A DNA stretch of 64,000 nucleotides from Stenomitos frigidus ULC18 (GCF_003003795.1 NZ_PVWK01000123.1:1-64000), one strand, 5' to 3'. Shown: positions 45,323 through 54,224, numbered from the stretch's first letter. Numbers and translations are program-made. Notes: a model not told the origin generated them from the sequence alone.

Positions 45323-45685
45323 CTATAAGCCCCGATCGCGCTCCAGATCACGGATGACTTTCTCGTAAACCCAGACTGGGGAACGATCGGGGTTCTGCTC
45401 TTGAGTCTGCTCCACCAGATGTTTTGCCAACGTTTCGTTACCGTTGAGCAACATCACCAGGCGGCGATGAAGGGGCGCAACCTGCCATTCTGTTGCGGCC
45501 GACGAGCGCTGAGTTTGCGTTACCACCTGTTCACCCCGCACAATCAGCTCATCCACCGTTTGCTGCACCTCAGTCTGCAGCGCTGAAAGGCTTTCATCCA
45601 GATGCTCGATTTTTTCGATCGTGTACGAGGCCAATCCGGCTCCAAAATAGAGGGTTTTCTGAAACAGATCGTTCAAGCTATCCAT
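45323..45685 (-). CDS. Small helical phasin-like protein
   Basis: 120 aa. MDSLNDLFQKTLYFGAGLASYTIEKIEHL, then amphipathic helices with a long coiled-coil-prone stretch (LDESLSALQTEVQQTVDELIVRGE), resembles the phasin/polyhydroxyalkanoate-granule-associated type that is common and uncharacterised in cyanobacteria. The C-terminal LVEQTQEQNPDRSPVWVYEKVIRDLERDRGL is conserved in such cyanobacterial proteins. No signal peptide. Function not established. Confidence 0.6.
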   Translation of the reverse strand: MDSLNDLFQKTLYFGAGLASYTIEKIEHLDESLSALQTEVQQTVDELIVRGEQVVTQTQRSSAATEWQVAPLHRRLVMLLNGNETLAKHLVEQTQEQNPDRSPVWVYEKVIRDLERDRGL

Positions 45686-45749
45686 AAAATGCCGGGTTCA
45701 GTTGCAACATCCTTATTCTGCCCTCAACCTAGTAGGGGCGTCATCCCCT

Positions 45750-45777
45750 GTCGAGAGACAATTATTGCCTCTCGACG
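45750..45777. repeat. Short palindrome GTCGAGAG...CTCTCGAC
   Basis: Perfect 8-bp arms around ACAATTATTGC, adjoining a fragment of the GTAGGGGCG repeat family. It lies between the phasin-like gene and DUF2330 and may be the remains of a dispersed palindrome. Confidence 0.5.
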
Positions 45778-45797
45778 ATTGGGCAGGACGATCAGCA

Positions 45798-47174
45798 CTA
45801 TTGACCCACTAAACTAGACAGAATTCGTTGCCAAAAGGGACGCGCATCCCCTTCGATTTGAGGCAGCTTTTTACGAATGTCTTGAATATTCCATCCAGTC
45901 AGACGAGATAGATTTTGGGCCTGTTGTTCAAAGCGACGCGGGAGCGATCGACGATACTGATACGCTGCCTGACATTTCGGCTTTCCATCAAAGGCATGAC
46001 GCAACACATAGCGACCCTGGAATGTGTCACGATTGCCCGTTTCCTGAAACATTAAGTCTTCGGGAAATTTGTCGCGAGTGTAGCGAACGTGCAGGCGGGT
46101 GATGAAAACGCTGGAGGACGGAAACGGACGACGGAAATTACCTGATGGCACGGGCATAGCGTCGCTGTTGGGATTATCGAGCCAGAAGACACCGGCTTGC
46201 TTCAACTCAGTTTGCGATAGCGGTTCTGCCGAACAGGGGTCGCAGTTTGACATATCCCAGGCGTATTCCATAAAGGCAACTTTGCGATCTTCGCGATCGT
46301 AGGCCGTCTGGAACATGGCTTTGTAGAAAGCGCTAAATTCGTTTTTGACAAAGACTGGAATCTCCGAATCCGACGGCACTTTGACGGTGCGGTAATTGGT
46401 CACTTCCGTTTGCCCTTGCGGTGACAGAACGTAGATCAATAAATCCTGAGCGGCTTTTGCATTGATCATCCCCAAGCGAATTGGCAACATAAAGCGTGGC
46501 GACTCATAGGCGATTTGGAGCGGTCGCAGAGATTGATAACCGGCTTTATCGTACTCATCGAGATTGACCTTCGCGACAAAGAACTTCAGCTTCTGCCGGA
46601 TGTAGGGCTTCAGCAGTTGGTTCGCGCCTCTAGGAATTTTGTAGCCGTTTTGGGTGAGCCAGGTTTGCAGTCCATCTGATTCCTTGGCGCTCAAGAGTAG
46701 AATGTCGTATTCACCCACGGTGTAACGCGCCTCTACCGTAACGCCCAGAGAGTCCTTACGTGCTCTATTTTCTTCCCTAGCCATGCCAGCTGCTGCGGAA
46801 GGAGCGGGAACAGCCCGATCGTACATTGCCTCGTTGCAGGGATCTTCATCAAAATATTCCACCAGTCGTGGTGCACTAAAGGCATCCAGTCGCTCGATGA
46901 TTTTGGGGTCAGCAACTTTGATTTGATCCTTTCGCAGCACGACAGGAACAGGCACCACGATCGCAAAATCCTTCACCTCACCCTGAAAGTCGTTCGCCAT
47001 CGTCAGTACAGTGCGATTGCCTGAATGCGCGATCGCCACCTGCGATGCCTGGTTATATAACTTGGCATCTGCCTTGGCTACGTAAAAGCCACAAAACGCC
47101 CACGCACTGGGAGCGACCAGCAGACAAACAAGACAGGTGAAACATAAAGTAATGAGAATACGTAAAGGTTTCAT
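45798..47174 (-). CDS. DUF2330 secreted protein
   Basis: 458 aa. A signal peptide (MKPLRILITLCFTCLVCLLV, APSAWA) is followed by FCGFYVAKADAKLYNQASQVAIAHSGNRTVLTM, the DUF2330 hallmark. Two Cys pairs (DPCNEA, SNCDPCSAEP) may form disulfides. Periplasmic or outer-surface protein of unknown function. In cyanobacteria this gene often neighbours the RnfD-like membrane gene, as here (68 bp downstream of it), suggesting a joint role. Confidence 0.88.
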   Translation of the reverse strand: MKPLRILITLCFTCLVCLLVAPSAWAFCGFYVAKADAKLYNQASQVAIAHSGNRTVLTMANDFQGEVKDFAIVVPVPVVLRKDQIKVADPKIIERLDAFSAPRLVEYFDEDPCNEAMYDRAVPAPSAAAGMAREENRARKDSLGVTVEARYTVGEYDILLLSAKESDGLQTWLTQNGYKIPRGANQLLKPYIRQKLKFFVAKVNLDEYDKAGYQSLRPLQIAYESPRFMLPIRLGMINAKAAQDLLIYVLSPQGQTEVTNYRTVKVPSDSEIPVFVKNEFSAFYKAMFQTAYDREDRKVAFMEYAWDMSNCDPCSAEPLSQTELKQAGVFWLDNPNSDAMPVPSGNFRRPFPSSSVFITRLHVRYTRDKFPEDLMFQETGNRDTFQGRYVLRHAFDGKPKCQAAYQYRRSLPRRFEQQAQNLSRLTGWNIQDIRKKLPQIEGDARPFWQRILSSLVGQ

Positions 47175-47242
47175 GGTGATTAGTTTTGAGTTTTGAGTTG
47201 ATTTGGCGTTCAGCCGTCAGCGGTTAGCACGAGGGTTTTGAG

Positions 47243-48304
47243 TTACGAGATTTGAGTGGCAAGTACAGTCATTTCTTGCTCCTCTGTTCCCCCTGCGCTT
47301 TCTACTGCCTCCATTCCCTCCGCGCCCTTCCCAAGAGACTCACCCCAAACAAAGCGATCGGCAGGAAACAAGGCATCAATCAGAATGCTGAGGGGTGCCA
47401 GCGCGAAGAGTGCCCAGAAGACAGCAGTCGAAAGGAACAGGTAGTTGCGCAGGGAAAACGTGAGCAGCGCGATCGCCATTGCCCAAAGCACTCGTCCAAT
47501 CCGGGCATTCGGAATGGTGCGCGGGTCAGTGATCATAAACAGGGAAAACATCAACAGCGAGCCACTCATCAAGCGATGCGCCCATACATCCCACGTCCAG
47601 CCCAGCAAGACGTTGCGAACGGCCTCCAGAACGGCATAGCTGCCCAGAAACGCCACCGTCGTATCCCACCGACCGACTCGCCCCACAACTAAACCACCAC
47701 AGCTTAAAAACATCAGTGCGTACCAGCCTTCTTCACCCCATTGCCCTGGCGACACCCACGCATCTGGCGCAAGCGTGAGTGCGGTCACAATGCCAAAGTT
47801 GCCGGGATTAAAGACATGCTTCCCGTTTACCCGGATGAGAAACTTGCTGGCGATCGCCGCTACACACGCCAAAACTATCGTGCTGTAGTGATCGGCGCGA
47901 ACCAGGATGCTCAGCCCCAATGAGGTGACGAGGGCACTGGGGAGAGAGGAGAGGAAGGAGGAAGGAGGGATGAAGGATGAGGGATGAAGGATGAAGGATG
48001 AAGTTTTGAGTTTTGAGTTTTGAGTTTCGAGTTTTGAGTTTTGAGTAGTGCTTTGCGCTGCTGCGCTAGAGAGTTCAGAGTGATCGCTGACGGCTGACGG
48101 CTGACCGCTGACCGCTGACCGCTGATGGCTGACCGCTATCATCACCCACTGCGTTGTCACACAGGTTGCGATCGCCACTGCAATCATGGTCGGTTGTAGC
48201 GTCCAATCGCGTGTCCCCAAACCCACAACCAGAAAAAGCCCCAGGAAGAGAATTTGATACGTGCGGGCATCATTCCATACGCGGGTATCATTCCATAACA
48301 GCAT
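47243..48304 (-). CDS. RnfD/NqrB-like membrane protein carrying an in-frame repeat insertion
   Basis: 353 aa. Hydrophobic protein with about 8-9 helices; NPGNFGIVTALTLAPDAWVSPGQWG, HRLMSGSLLMFSLFMITDPRTIPNARIGRV and the PADRFVWGE end are those of the RnfD/NqrB family (FMN-binding subunits of ion-translocating oxidoreductases; the family FMN-Thr lies in a sequence of this type). Between TQWVMIAV (about residue 57) and LPSALVTSLGLSILVR (about residue 121) there is a hydrophilic Ser/Thr/Gln-rich segment encoded entirely by heptanucleotide repeats (see 47945-48135). The frame stays open. The start region also has a small in-frame duplication (WNDTRV/WNDART). Pairs with DUF2330. Confidence 0.82.
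   Translation of the reverse strand: MLLWNDTRVWNDARTYQILFLGLFLVVGLGTRDWTLQPTMIAVAIATCVTTQWVMIAVSHQRSAVSGQPSAVSDHSELSSAAAQSTTQNSKLETQNSKLKTSSFILHPSSFIPPSSFLSSLPSALVTSLGLSILVRADHYSTIVLACVAAIASKFLIRVNGKHVFNPGNFGIVTALTLAPDAWVSPGQWGEEGWYALMFLSCGGLVVGRVGRWDTTVAFLGSYAVLEAVRNVLLGWTWDVWAHRLMSGSLLMFSLFMITDPRTIPNARIGRVLWAMAIALLTFSLRNYLFLSTAVFWALFALAPLSILIDALFPADRFVWGESLGKGAEGMEAVESAGGTEEQEMTVLATQIS
47945..48135. repeat. Three STRR heptad families inside the RnfD-like gene
   Basis: On the plus strand: GAAGGAT/GAGGGAT heptads (about 47953-48000), TTTTGAG heptads with one TTTCGAG variant (about 48002-48050) and GCTGACG/GCTGACC/GCTGATG heptads (about 48085-48135). Together about 190 bp, all within the coding frame and encoding a polar loop. 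The same TTTTGAG and GCTGACC heptads occur elsewhere in intergenic DNA and in the riboswitch. Confidence 0.9.
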
Positions 48305-48500
48305 CGACAGCCCTCAGTGAAGAACGTTGGATGGCTGCTATTATGACTTTGTTAAAAAGAAATCCCTGAATCGTTACAAATTAAGTAACACGTTGGGTAA
48401 CAAAAATTGGCATTGCGGCGTTGCAAGATGAATGGCGTAGGTAGGGACGCACGGCTGTGCGCCTGTATGGGGAATGCAGGAGTGATTAAAGGCTTGTTCC

Positions 48501-49565
48501 TTACTCCGATCGCTCAACAACATTCTCCAAAGGGTCGTCCAGTAAGGGGGCCGTCTCCGCCCGCACCGATCGCATCCAGGCGGCAATCATACCCGCAATG
48601 GGAATCGCAAGAAACACTCCCAACAAACCCGCGACTCGCTCACCAATAAACAAAGCCAGAAACAAAAGTACTGGATTGAGTTCCAACGCATCTCCCATGA
48701 CTTTGGGATGCACAATATTGTCTTGAATTTGTTGGAGTACGACGCAGGCAATGACTACTTTGAGGGCGATCGCGCCCCCTTGAGACGCCAGAACCAGTAA
48801 GGTGATGATCACAACTCCAAGTGTTGCCCCAACGCCAGGAATGGCATCAAGTACGCCAACAATCACCGCCAGAATCAGTGCATAGTGAATGCCTAAAAGC
48901 GAAAAGACAAGGAACGTAGCGATCGAGAGAAACAGCATCAACAGCAGTTGCCCACGCAAGAAGCCAAGAAAACTGTGTCGGAAGGTTTGGGCAAAACGAT
49001 CGCGAGACGCTACAGGTACCAGCTTGAGCAATAGCTGCCACAGCTTTTCACCATCAATCAGCATATAGAGACTGATGACTGCCCCAAAAATGCCAGTAAA
49101 GACGCTGGAAAAGATGCTTTGCACAATGCCTAAGCCAGAAGCCAACCCTGTTTGCAGCGTTCCGATGACGTTACTGAGATCCAATTGGTTGAGCAAGTCT
49201 CGGAAGGGCAGGAAGGTTGGCTGCTTCAACGCCTCTTTCAGCTGAGTTAGCAATCCTTGTCCCTGATTCAGCACTTCCAAGCCGACAAGCGTGATCAACC
49301 CCAGCAGTAAGGCAACGGCTCCGATGAAGGTGAGCGCGATCGCCAACCCTCTGGGGATAAAGCGCTCTAGCCAAGCCACCGGATAGTTTAAGAGTGCGGC
49401 AAAAATGCCTGCAGCGGTAAAAAGGGCGATCGTGCCATAGAAATAATTAATCAGCAGGACAGTGACCCAACCACAACCAAACAGCAACAGGTAGTGGAGC
49501 AGCGTAGAGTTACTGAAGGTTTGCCATAGTTGAGCCAAGGGCTGGGATGAGGGTGGCGGACGCAT
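48501..49565 (-). CDS. AI-2E family transporter (PerM-like)
   Basis: 354 aa. About eight membrane helices in the typical pattern: three near the N-terminus (LLFGCGWVTVLLINYFYG, IALFTAAGIFAALLNYPVAWLERF), a soluble middle, then LGIHYALILAVIVGVLDAIPGVGATLGV, a strongly conserved block, and QIQDNIVHPKVMGDALELNPVLLFLALFIG. Some members export AI-2 or act as Na+/H+ antiporters; the cargo in cyanobacteria is unknown. Start MRPPPSSQ at 49565. Confidence 0.9.
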   Translation of the reverse strand: MRPPPSSQPLAQLWQTFSNSTLLHYLLLFGCGWVTVLLINYFYGTIALFTAAGIFAALLNYPVAWLERFIPRGLAIALTFIGAVALLLGLITLVGLEVLNQGQGLLTQLKEALKQPTFLPFRDLLNQLDLSNVIGTLQTGLASGLGIVQSIFSSVFTGIFGAVISLYMLIDGEKLWQLLLKLVPVASRDRFAQTFRHSFLGFLRGQLLLMLFLSIATFLVFSLLGIHYALILAVIVGVLDAIPGVGATLGVVIITLLVLASQGGAIALKVVIACVVLQQIQDNIVHPKVMGDALELNPVLLFLALFIGERVAGLLGVFLAIPIAGMIAAWMRSVRAETAPLLDDPLENVVERSE

Positions 49566-49718
49566 GGTATGTGGCGATAGGTGAATGGCAATGGGTGCAT
49601 AGAGTTGAGTATCTCAGACCCAAGACCTTTCTGAAAGCACACCTATATGGCAGCAATGGCCGCTTCAGCTCATAAGCTATAGCATCCATAACGCTCTCAA
49701 TCATGCAAGCAGGGTCAT

Positions 49719-50609
49719 TTAATTCGCTCTGTAGGCGGTCGGCGTCATGGCTGTCCATTGCCGGAACTGTTTGCTCAGATGACTGTGGCTACTGAATCCA
49801 CACAAAAGGGCAATATCCAAAATTGATTGGTCGGTTTGTTTCAACAGTTGCTTTGCCCGTTCAATCCGTTGCCGCAGTAGGTACTGATGAGGCGGTGTGC
49901 CGATCGATTGCTTAAACAAATGGCTGAAATGAAACTGGCTCATGCCTAGCAATGACGCTAAATCTGCAAGTTTAATGTCTTGATCCAGATGGTCATTGAT
50001 GTACTCCAACACTTGCAACAGTTGACGCTCAGGCAAACCACCCTCGTAAGTGACAAGGTGAGGTTTAGACACCGCATACTGTCTTAGCAAATGCACTGCC
50101 AGGACGTTTGCCAGCGATTCAATATAAAGCCTGCCACCTAAATTTTCGTGCTGGAGTTCGGCAAACAGCATCATGCCGATCGCCTCAATCTGTGGGTCAC
50201 GAGTCCGAAATTCGGGCATTAATTCAAGGCGATCGGGATTGATGTCAATGGTTTCTGTTGCAACGCGTTGGATAAACCGAGACGTCAGGCGAATCTGCAA
50301 GTAGTGGTCAGCACTATCCCAACGAGCAAAAAACGGCATCTTGGCAGGCGTGATAGAAATATCGCCTTTCCCATACAGTCCTGCGTAGGTCTTGCCTCCT
50401 CTGATCTGCAGCAAACGGACTGGACGCGGTGCAAGAGACAAACAAATCGCATGTTCATCGCTGTAGTGCGCGCTTCCCTCACCGGCAGGATGTTGAAATT
50501 GCTCGACCAAAATATTTTCCCAACCGTGCGTTCGGCTAGATAAGACGGGTAGGCACATTGATTCAGTTGCATGAGTGGCGGGAGTCTTCATCAGGCAGAC
50601 CCAAGGCAT
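49719..50609 (-). CDS. AraC-family transcriptional regulator
   Basis: 296 aa; starts at residues 7 and 18 are also possible. A C-terminal double HTH is clear: LEYINDHLDQDIKLADLASLLGMSQFHFSHLFKQSIGTPPHQYLLRQRIERAKQLL and SILDIALLCGFSSHSHLSKQFRQWTAMTPTAYR. The N-terminal half is a putative ligand-binding domain (GKGDISITPAKMPFFARW). It is divergent from the azoreductase gene at 50788 with 178 bp between them, so it is a good candidate regulator of azoR, possibly responding to quinone or electrophile stress. Confidence 0.92.
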   Translation of the reverse strand: MPWVCLMKTPATHATESMCLPVLSSRTHGWENILVEQFQHPAGEGSAHYSDEHAICLSLAPRPVRLLQIRGGKTYAGLYGKGDISITPAKMPFFARWDSADHYLQIRLTSRFIQRVATETIDINPDRLELMPEFRTRDPQIEAIGMMLFAELQHENLGGRLYIESLANVLAVHLLRQYAVSKPHLVTYEGGLPERQLLQVLEYINDHLDQDIKLADLASLLGMSQFHFSHLFKQSIGTPPHQYLLRQRIERAKQLLKQTDQSILDIALLCGFSSHSHLSKQFRQWTAMTPTAYRAN

Positions 50610-50787
50610 TTAGTTTTGATTGTACCGAACTCACGCCATTTAGCTTGATCCTGTTGTCTCACCTTCAGGGAAACATCCGCTACACCACCTGCAAATCGAT
50701 CGCAAGATTTTGATAGTGACACAGGAATCAGATAGCCCAACAGAAGTAAGTTTCCTATGCTGAACGAGTCATTAATCAGGAGGAACT

Positions 50788-51429
50788 ATGGTACACATTC
50801 TGCAGATTGATTCCAGTCCAAGAGGCGAGCGATCGCACTCTCGCCGTATGACCAGAGAGTTTGTGGAGCGGTGGAAGCAAGCCCATCCTACCGACACGGT
50901 CACCTATCGGGATGTTGGTCGTCACCCTGTGCCACATGTGGATGAACCGTGGATTGCAGCCGCGTACACTCAACAACCAGAGTTGTTAACCCCACAGCTC
51001 CAAGAGGCCATTCGCATCAGTGATCAGTTGGTGGATGAATTCTTAGCGGCGGATGTCTATGTCATCGGCATTCCTATGTACAATTTCAGCATTCCCAGTA
51101 CGTTCAAAGCGTATATTGATCAGATTGTGCGTCCGGGACGAACTTTTGCGTTGGAGCCAGAGAATACCGCATGCCCTTACCAACCGCTTGTATTGGGCAA
51201 GAAAATGGTGATCATTACGGCACGAGGGGATTCTGGTTTTGAACCCGGTGGTCGCAACGAGAAGATGAATCATCAAGACCCCTATTTAAGAACGATCTTT
51301 GAGTTTATGGGCATCACTGCTATCACCTTTATTCATGTTGAGAATGATGAATTAGGTGGTAAAAGTTTGGCGCAATCGATCGCCTCTGCCCGTGACCAGG
51401 TGGCTCAACTCGTGGGGCAGCCGTTGTGA
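50788..51429 (+). CDS. azoR: FMN-dependent NADH-azoreductase
   Basis: 213 aa. Flavodoxin-like quinone/azo reductase (EC 1.7.1.17, 1.6.5.-): FMN-binding QIDSSPRGERSHSRRM, IGIPMYNFSIPSTFKAYIDQIVRPGRTF and ITARGDSG are diagnostic. Two-electron reduction of quinones, azo dyes and related compounds protects from thiol-reactive stress. Strong RBS AGGAGGAACT. Divergently paired with the AraC regulator. Confidence 0.93.
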   Translation: MVHILQIDSSPRGERSHSRRMTREFVERWKQAHPTDTVTYRDVGRHPVPHVDEPWIAAAYTQQPELLTPQLQEAIRISDQLVDEFLAADVYVIGIPMYNFSIPSTFKAYIDQIVRPGRTFALEPENTACPYQPLVLGKKMVIITARGDSGFEPGGRNEKMNHQDPYLRTIFEFMGITAITFIHVENDELGGKSLAQSIASARDQVAQLVGQPL

Positions 51430-51639
51430 TCCGCTTTCATCTGCTTTTGCTGCAAAAGCAGTCAGTCGTAGGAGTCGGTTGGGACGATAGGCTACTGGTG
51501 AAGCGATCGCTTCACGACAAAACCAATCTCTTAGACCAATTTAATTTAATCCACAATCCTTATTAAGCGTGGCGATCGCTTGTTCGCTAATTTGTTCATG
51601 CAAGACCATAACGTTGAGCGGTAATCCGAAGGAGGCTTG

Positions 51640-52128
51640 ATGACCAGTACAACCCACTCACTTTTCGCCTTGAAGCTTTTTTCAGCCTTAGGCTGCGGGC
51701 TGGCAGCCGGAGTCTTCTTCGCCTTCTCCTCTTTCGTGATGAGCGCTCTTGCCCGCTTGCAGCCAGCACAGGGCATTGCCGCCATGCAGTCGATCAATAT
51801 TACGGTGATCAATCCGTTATTTATGATCGTGCTGTTTGGCACGGCGGCAGCTTGTCTCTTTCTGGCGGTTGCCTCGCTGTTAAAGTGGCAGCAACCGGGT
51901 GCCGCCTACTGGCTGGTTGGCAGTCTGCTCTATCTTTTCGGCACCATTCTCGTGACGATGATATGCAATGTGCCGCTCAATGAGGCGCTGGCGATCGTCC
52001 AAGCAGACAGCACTGATGGCGCCAACCTATGGAGCAACTATCTTGCTAATTGGACGTTTTGGAATCACGTTCGGACGGTCGCATCACTCGCCGCTGCCGC
52101 TACATTTACGATCGCGCTGGGTCGATGA
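51640..52128 (+). CDS. DUF1772 membrane protein
   Basis: 162 aa from ATG at 51640, preceded by GGAGGCT. Four hydrophobic helices and SALGCGLAAGVFFAFSSFVMSALARL and the C-terminal NWTFWNHVRTVASLAAAATFTIAL are typical of DUF1772 (anthrone oxygenase-like) small membrane proteins. Function in bacteria unknown. It lies 80 bp upstream of the ArsR gene on the same strand, separated by that gene's own promoter. Confidence 0.85.
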   Translation: MTSTTHSLFALKLFSALGCGLAAGVFFAFSSFVMSALARLQPAQGIAAMQSINITVINPLFMIVLFGTAAACLFLAVASLLKWQQPGAAYWLVGSLLYLFGTILVTMICNVPLNEALAIVQADSTDGANLWSNYLANWTFWNHVRTVASLAAAATFTIALGR

Positions 52129-52148
52129 CGGATCGATAAAATCAGGAC

Positions 52149-52204
52149 TTGACATTCCTGGATAGTACATTTAACCTATTATTTAATTAACTGCACGGTT
52201 AAAT
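52149..52204 (+). promoter_or_regulatory. Putative ArsR promoter and operator
   Basis: TTGACA (52149-52154) is followed 17 nt later by TAACCT, a plausible but weak -10. An inverted repeat ATTTAACC (52169-52176) / GGTTAAAT (52197-52204) overlaps the -10 and ends five bases before the ArsR ATG. This is where an autorepressor of this family would bind. Confidence 0.5.
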
Positions 52205-52208
52205 ATAG

Positions 52209-52553
52209 ATGTCGACCGATCAACTGAGCGTCACTTTTGCCGCCCTTGCTGATCCCACACGGCGCGCGATCCTGGCTCATCTTGCCAGGGGTGAGGCGTC
52301 GGTCACTGAATTGGCGAAACCTTTCCAGATGAGCCTTCCGGCCATTTCCAAGCATCTCAAGGTGCTGGAGCGTGCCCAACTGATCACACGCGGTCGGGAA
52401 GCGCAATGGCGACCCTGTCAGATCAAAGCAGACTCACTCAAGGATGCGGCTGAGTGGCTTGAGTCCTATCGGCAATTCTGGGAGGAGCGGTTCGATCGGC
52501 TGGATGATTACCTGCACGAATTACAAACTCAGGAGAAATATGATGACCCATAG
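52209..52553 (+). CDS. ArsR-family transcriptional regulator (AHSA1-linked type)
   Basis: 114 aa. Winged HTH: ALADPTRRAILAHLARGEASVTELAKPFQMSLPAISKHLKVLERAQLI is the standard ArsR DNA-binding helix set. It lacks the Cys motif of metal sensors and belongs to the subgroup genetically linked with SRPBCC/AHSA1 proteins. The next gene starts within its last codons (14-bp overlap), so it is translationally coupled to an SRPBCC protein. Likely autorepressor through the upstream inverted repeat. Confidence 0.93.
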   Translation: MSTDQLSVTFAALADPTRRAILAHLARGEASVTELAKPFQMSLPAISKHLKVLERAQLITRGREAQWRPCQIKADSLKDAAEWLESYRQFWEERFDRLDDYLHELQTQEKYDDP

Positions 52554-53037
52554 CAATAGTTTGGGGACTCAAGACGATCGCACGCTTGTGATCACCCGTA
52601 TCTTCAATGCGCCGCTTGAACTGTTCTATCAGGTCTGGACCCAACCGGAACACATCGCACAATGGTGGGGGCCTAAAGGCTTTACAACCCGTGTAGAGGC
52701 GCTAGATCTAACGCCAGGTGGCCAGTGGCGCTACGTCATGATTGGGCCAGATGGCACAGAATACCCGGTCAAAGGCGTCTTTAGCGAAATTGTGCCCTTT
52801 GAACGCATTGTCACCAGTGATGAATTTGATGAAGGTTTCGAAGAGGTTGTGAAGGTTGATTTACCGCAGGGAATAGTTATGACGGCACTTTTTGAAGCGT
52901 TGGGCAGCAAGACCAAACTCACGCTCCAGATCGTGCATGCGTCTGCTGACGATCGCCGGAAACATGAGGAAATGGGAGTGATCGGTGGGTGGAACTCCAG
53001 CTTCGACTGCCTAGACGAGTACTTAGTGACTCTGTAA
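52540..53037 (+). CDS. SRPBCC family protein (AHSA1-like)
   Basis: 165 aa from MMTHSNSLG at 52540 (RBS AGGAG), overlapping the ArsR stop. LVITRIFNAPLELFYQVWTQPEHIAQWWGPKGF and WRYVMIGPDGTEYPVKGVFSEIVPFERIV define the START/Bet v1-like AHSA1 fold with a hydrophobic ligand cavity. Ligand unknown. It forms a two-gene ArsR/SRPBCC unit. Downstream the expected next gene of such clusters is wrecked (53220-53312). Confidence 0.92.
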   Translation: MMTHSNSLGTQDDRTLVITRIFNAPLELFYQVWTQPEHIAQWWGPKGFTTRVEALDLTPGGQWRYVMIGPDGTEYPVKGVFSEIVPFERIVTSDEFDEGFEEVVKVDLPQGIVMTALFEALGSKTKLTLQIVHASADDRRKHEEMGVIGGWNSSFDCLDEYLVTL

Positions 53038-53093
53038 AGCCTACGTTCCTCAGAACAGATTGTGCACACTATCAAGGAAACTGGAGCCACTAT

Positions 53094-53219
53094 GGACTTG
53101 TTAAAAAATAACTGCATACGTTTGGATTAGCGATCAGCTGTCAGCTATCAGCTTTTCTCTAATGGCTGACCGCTGACGGCTGACCGCTACAGTCCATGAC
53201 GTTATTTCTTTACAGCCCC
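53094..53219 (+). mobile_element. MITE-like element, copy 2
   Basis: GGACTTGTTAAAAAATAAC ... GTTATTTCTTTACAGCCCC. It is identical to copy 1 over most of the outer 35 bp on each side and differs in the number of interior CAGCTAT and GCTGACC heptads. It starts inside an ATGG (53092-53095), just where a gene downstream of SRPBCC would be expected to begin. Confidence 0.8.
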
Positions 53220-53312
53220 TGTTCAGAGCCATCGAAACGAGTCATGGACGCCATACTTCAAATGGACAAGCTTGATATTGACACGTTGGTGCGTGCCTAC
53301 GAACAACCATGA
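53220..53312 (+). pseudogene. C-terminal remnant of a PhnB-like VOC protein
   Basis: An open frame immediately after the MITE reads PSKRVMDAILQMDKLDID followed by TLVRAYEQP and a stop at 53310-53312. This is the characteristic end of PhnB/3-demethylubiquinone-methyltransferase-like VOC proteins, which commonly accompany ArsR/AHSA1 genes. The body of the gene is missing, so the MITE insertion was accompanied or followed by a deletion. Confidence 0.7.
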
Positions 53313-53378
53313 TTGAAGCTCTGGATAGCCTTGCTGCATATCCGGTATGAATCTGTACTGCAATTTGGGAGAAAGCAA

Positions 53379-53855
53379 ATGAACCCAACAACCAATGATG
53401 TGGCGACTCGATCATTAGATCAGGAGCTTGTGATCACACGTGTATTTGATGCACCACGCAGCCTCTTATTCAAGGTTTGGACAGAGCGTGAGCACCTGAT
53501 GCACTGGTGTGCGCCACGCAATTTCACAATCCCGTTCGCCGAGGCAGACTTCCGGCCGGGTGGTGCTTGGCGCACCTGCCTGCGATCGCCGGAAGGTAAA
53601 GACTACTGGGTGCAGGGCATCTATCGCGAGATTGTCGAGCCAGAACGCCTTGTCTTTACCCATGCGTGGGAGGACGAAGACGGTAAGTCTGGTCATACAA
53701 CGATCGTGACGGTAACATTCACAGACCGTGATGCCAAGACAACGCTGACATTCCATCAAGCGCTCTTTGAGTCCGTTGAAGGACGTGATGCACATCGATC
53801 GGGCTGGTCTGAATGCTTGGATTGTCTTGAAGCGTATCTGGCAACGGTTGATTAA
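53379..53855 (+). CDS. SRPBCC family protein (AHSA1-like), second copy
   Basis: 158 aa from MNPTTNDVATRSLD at 53379 (GGGAGAAAGCAA before ATG); the frame extends further upstream but without homology. LVITRVFDAPRSLLFKVWTEREHLMHWCAPRNFT, FRPGGAWRTCLRSPEGKDYWVQGIYREIVEPERLVFTHAW are standard AHSA1 blocks. Paralogue of the protein encoded at 52540-53037. Ligand unknown. Confidence 0.92.
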   Translation: MNPTTNDVATRSLDQELVITRVFDAPRSLLFKVWTEREHLMHWCAPRNFTIPFAEADFRPGGAWRTCLRSPEGKDYWVQGIYREIVEPERLVFTHAWEDEDGKSGHTTIVTVTFTDRDAKTTLTFHQALFESVEGRDAHRSGWSECLDCLEAYLATVD

Positions 53856-54224
53856 GTCTCGGGTTTGTAGGAGAACATGTGATGTCATCAGCGTTGTGAG
53901 AACGGTTGAGGTGTGAGAACAGATGGGTTTGGCATCCCTTCTCACATCACTCCTGATTGATTCGCTTTGATGAGGTTCTACTGGAGCAAGGTAAAGTTAG
54001 TGAACGACCAATTTTACCCGCATCCATCTTTTCCTCTCACTGTCGTATATGCCTCTCAAATACGCTTAGTGGCAGACACCGCAACTTAATTAGGGCATCC
54101 TGCTGAAGTTGAATTTCATGGGTCAACATATATGGTAAAATTAGTACAATTGAACTATATCTGATGGCGAGAGATATCACTTCACGCGATCGCATCTCTC
54201 AATCAATGATCCAAGGAGTACAGC
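53856..54224. other. Intergenic region, nothing recognisable
   Basis: About 370 bp. A weak hairpin GTGTGAGAA...TTCTCACAT lies at 53911-53946, and an AT-rich part at 54120-54170 may carry the promoter of the following VOC gene. No gene seen. Confidence 0.4.

Noticed and set aside
47945-48135. Repeat block as a CRISPR array
   Set aside because: Units are contiguous 7-mers with no spacers of constant length and no cas genes; STRR instead.
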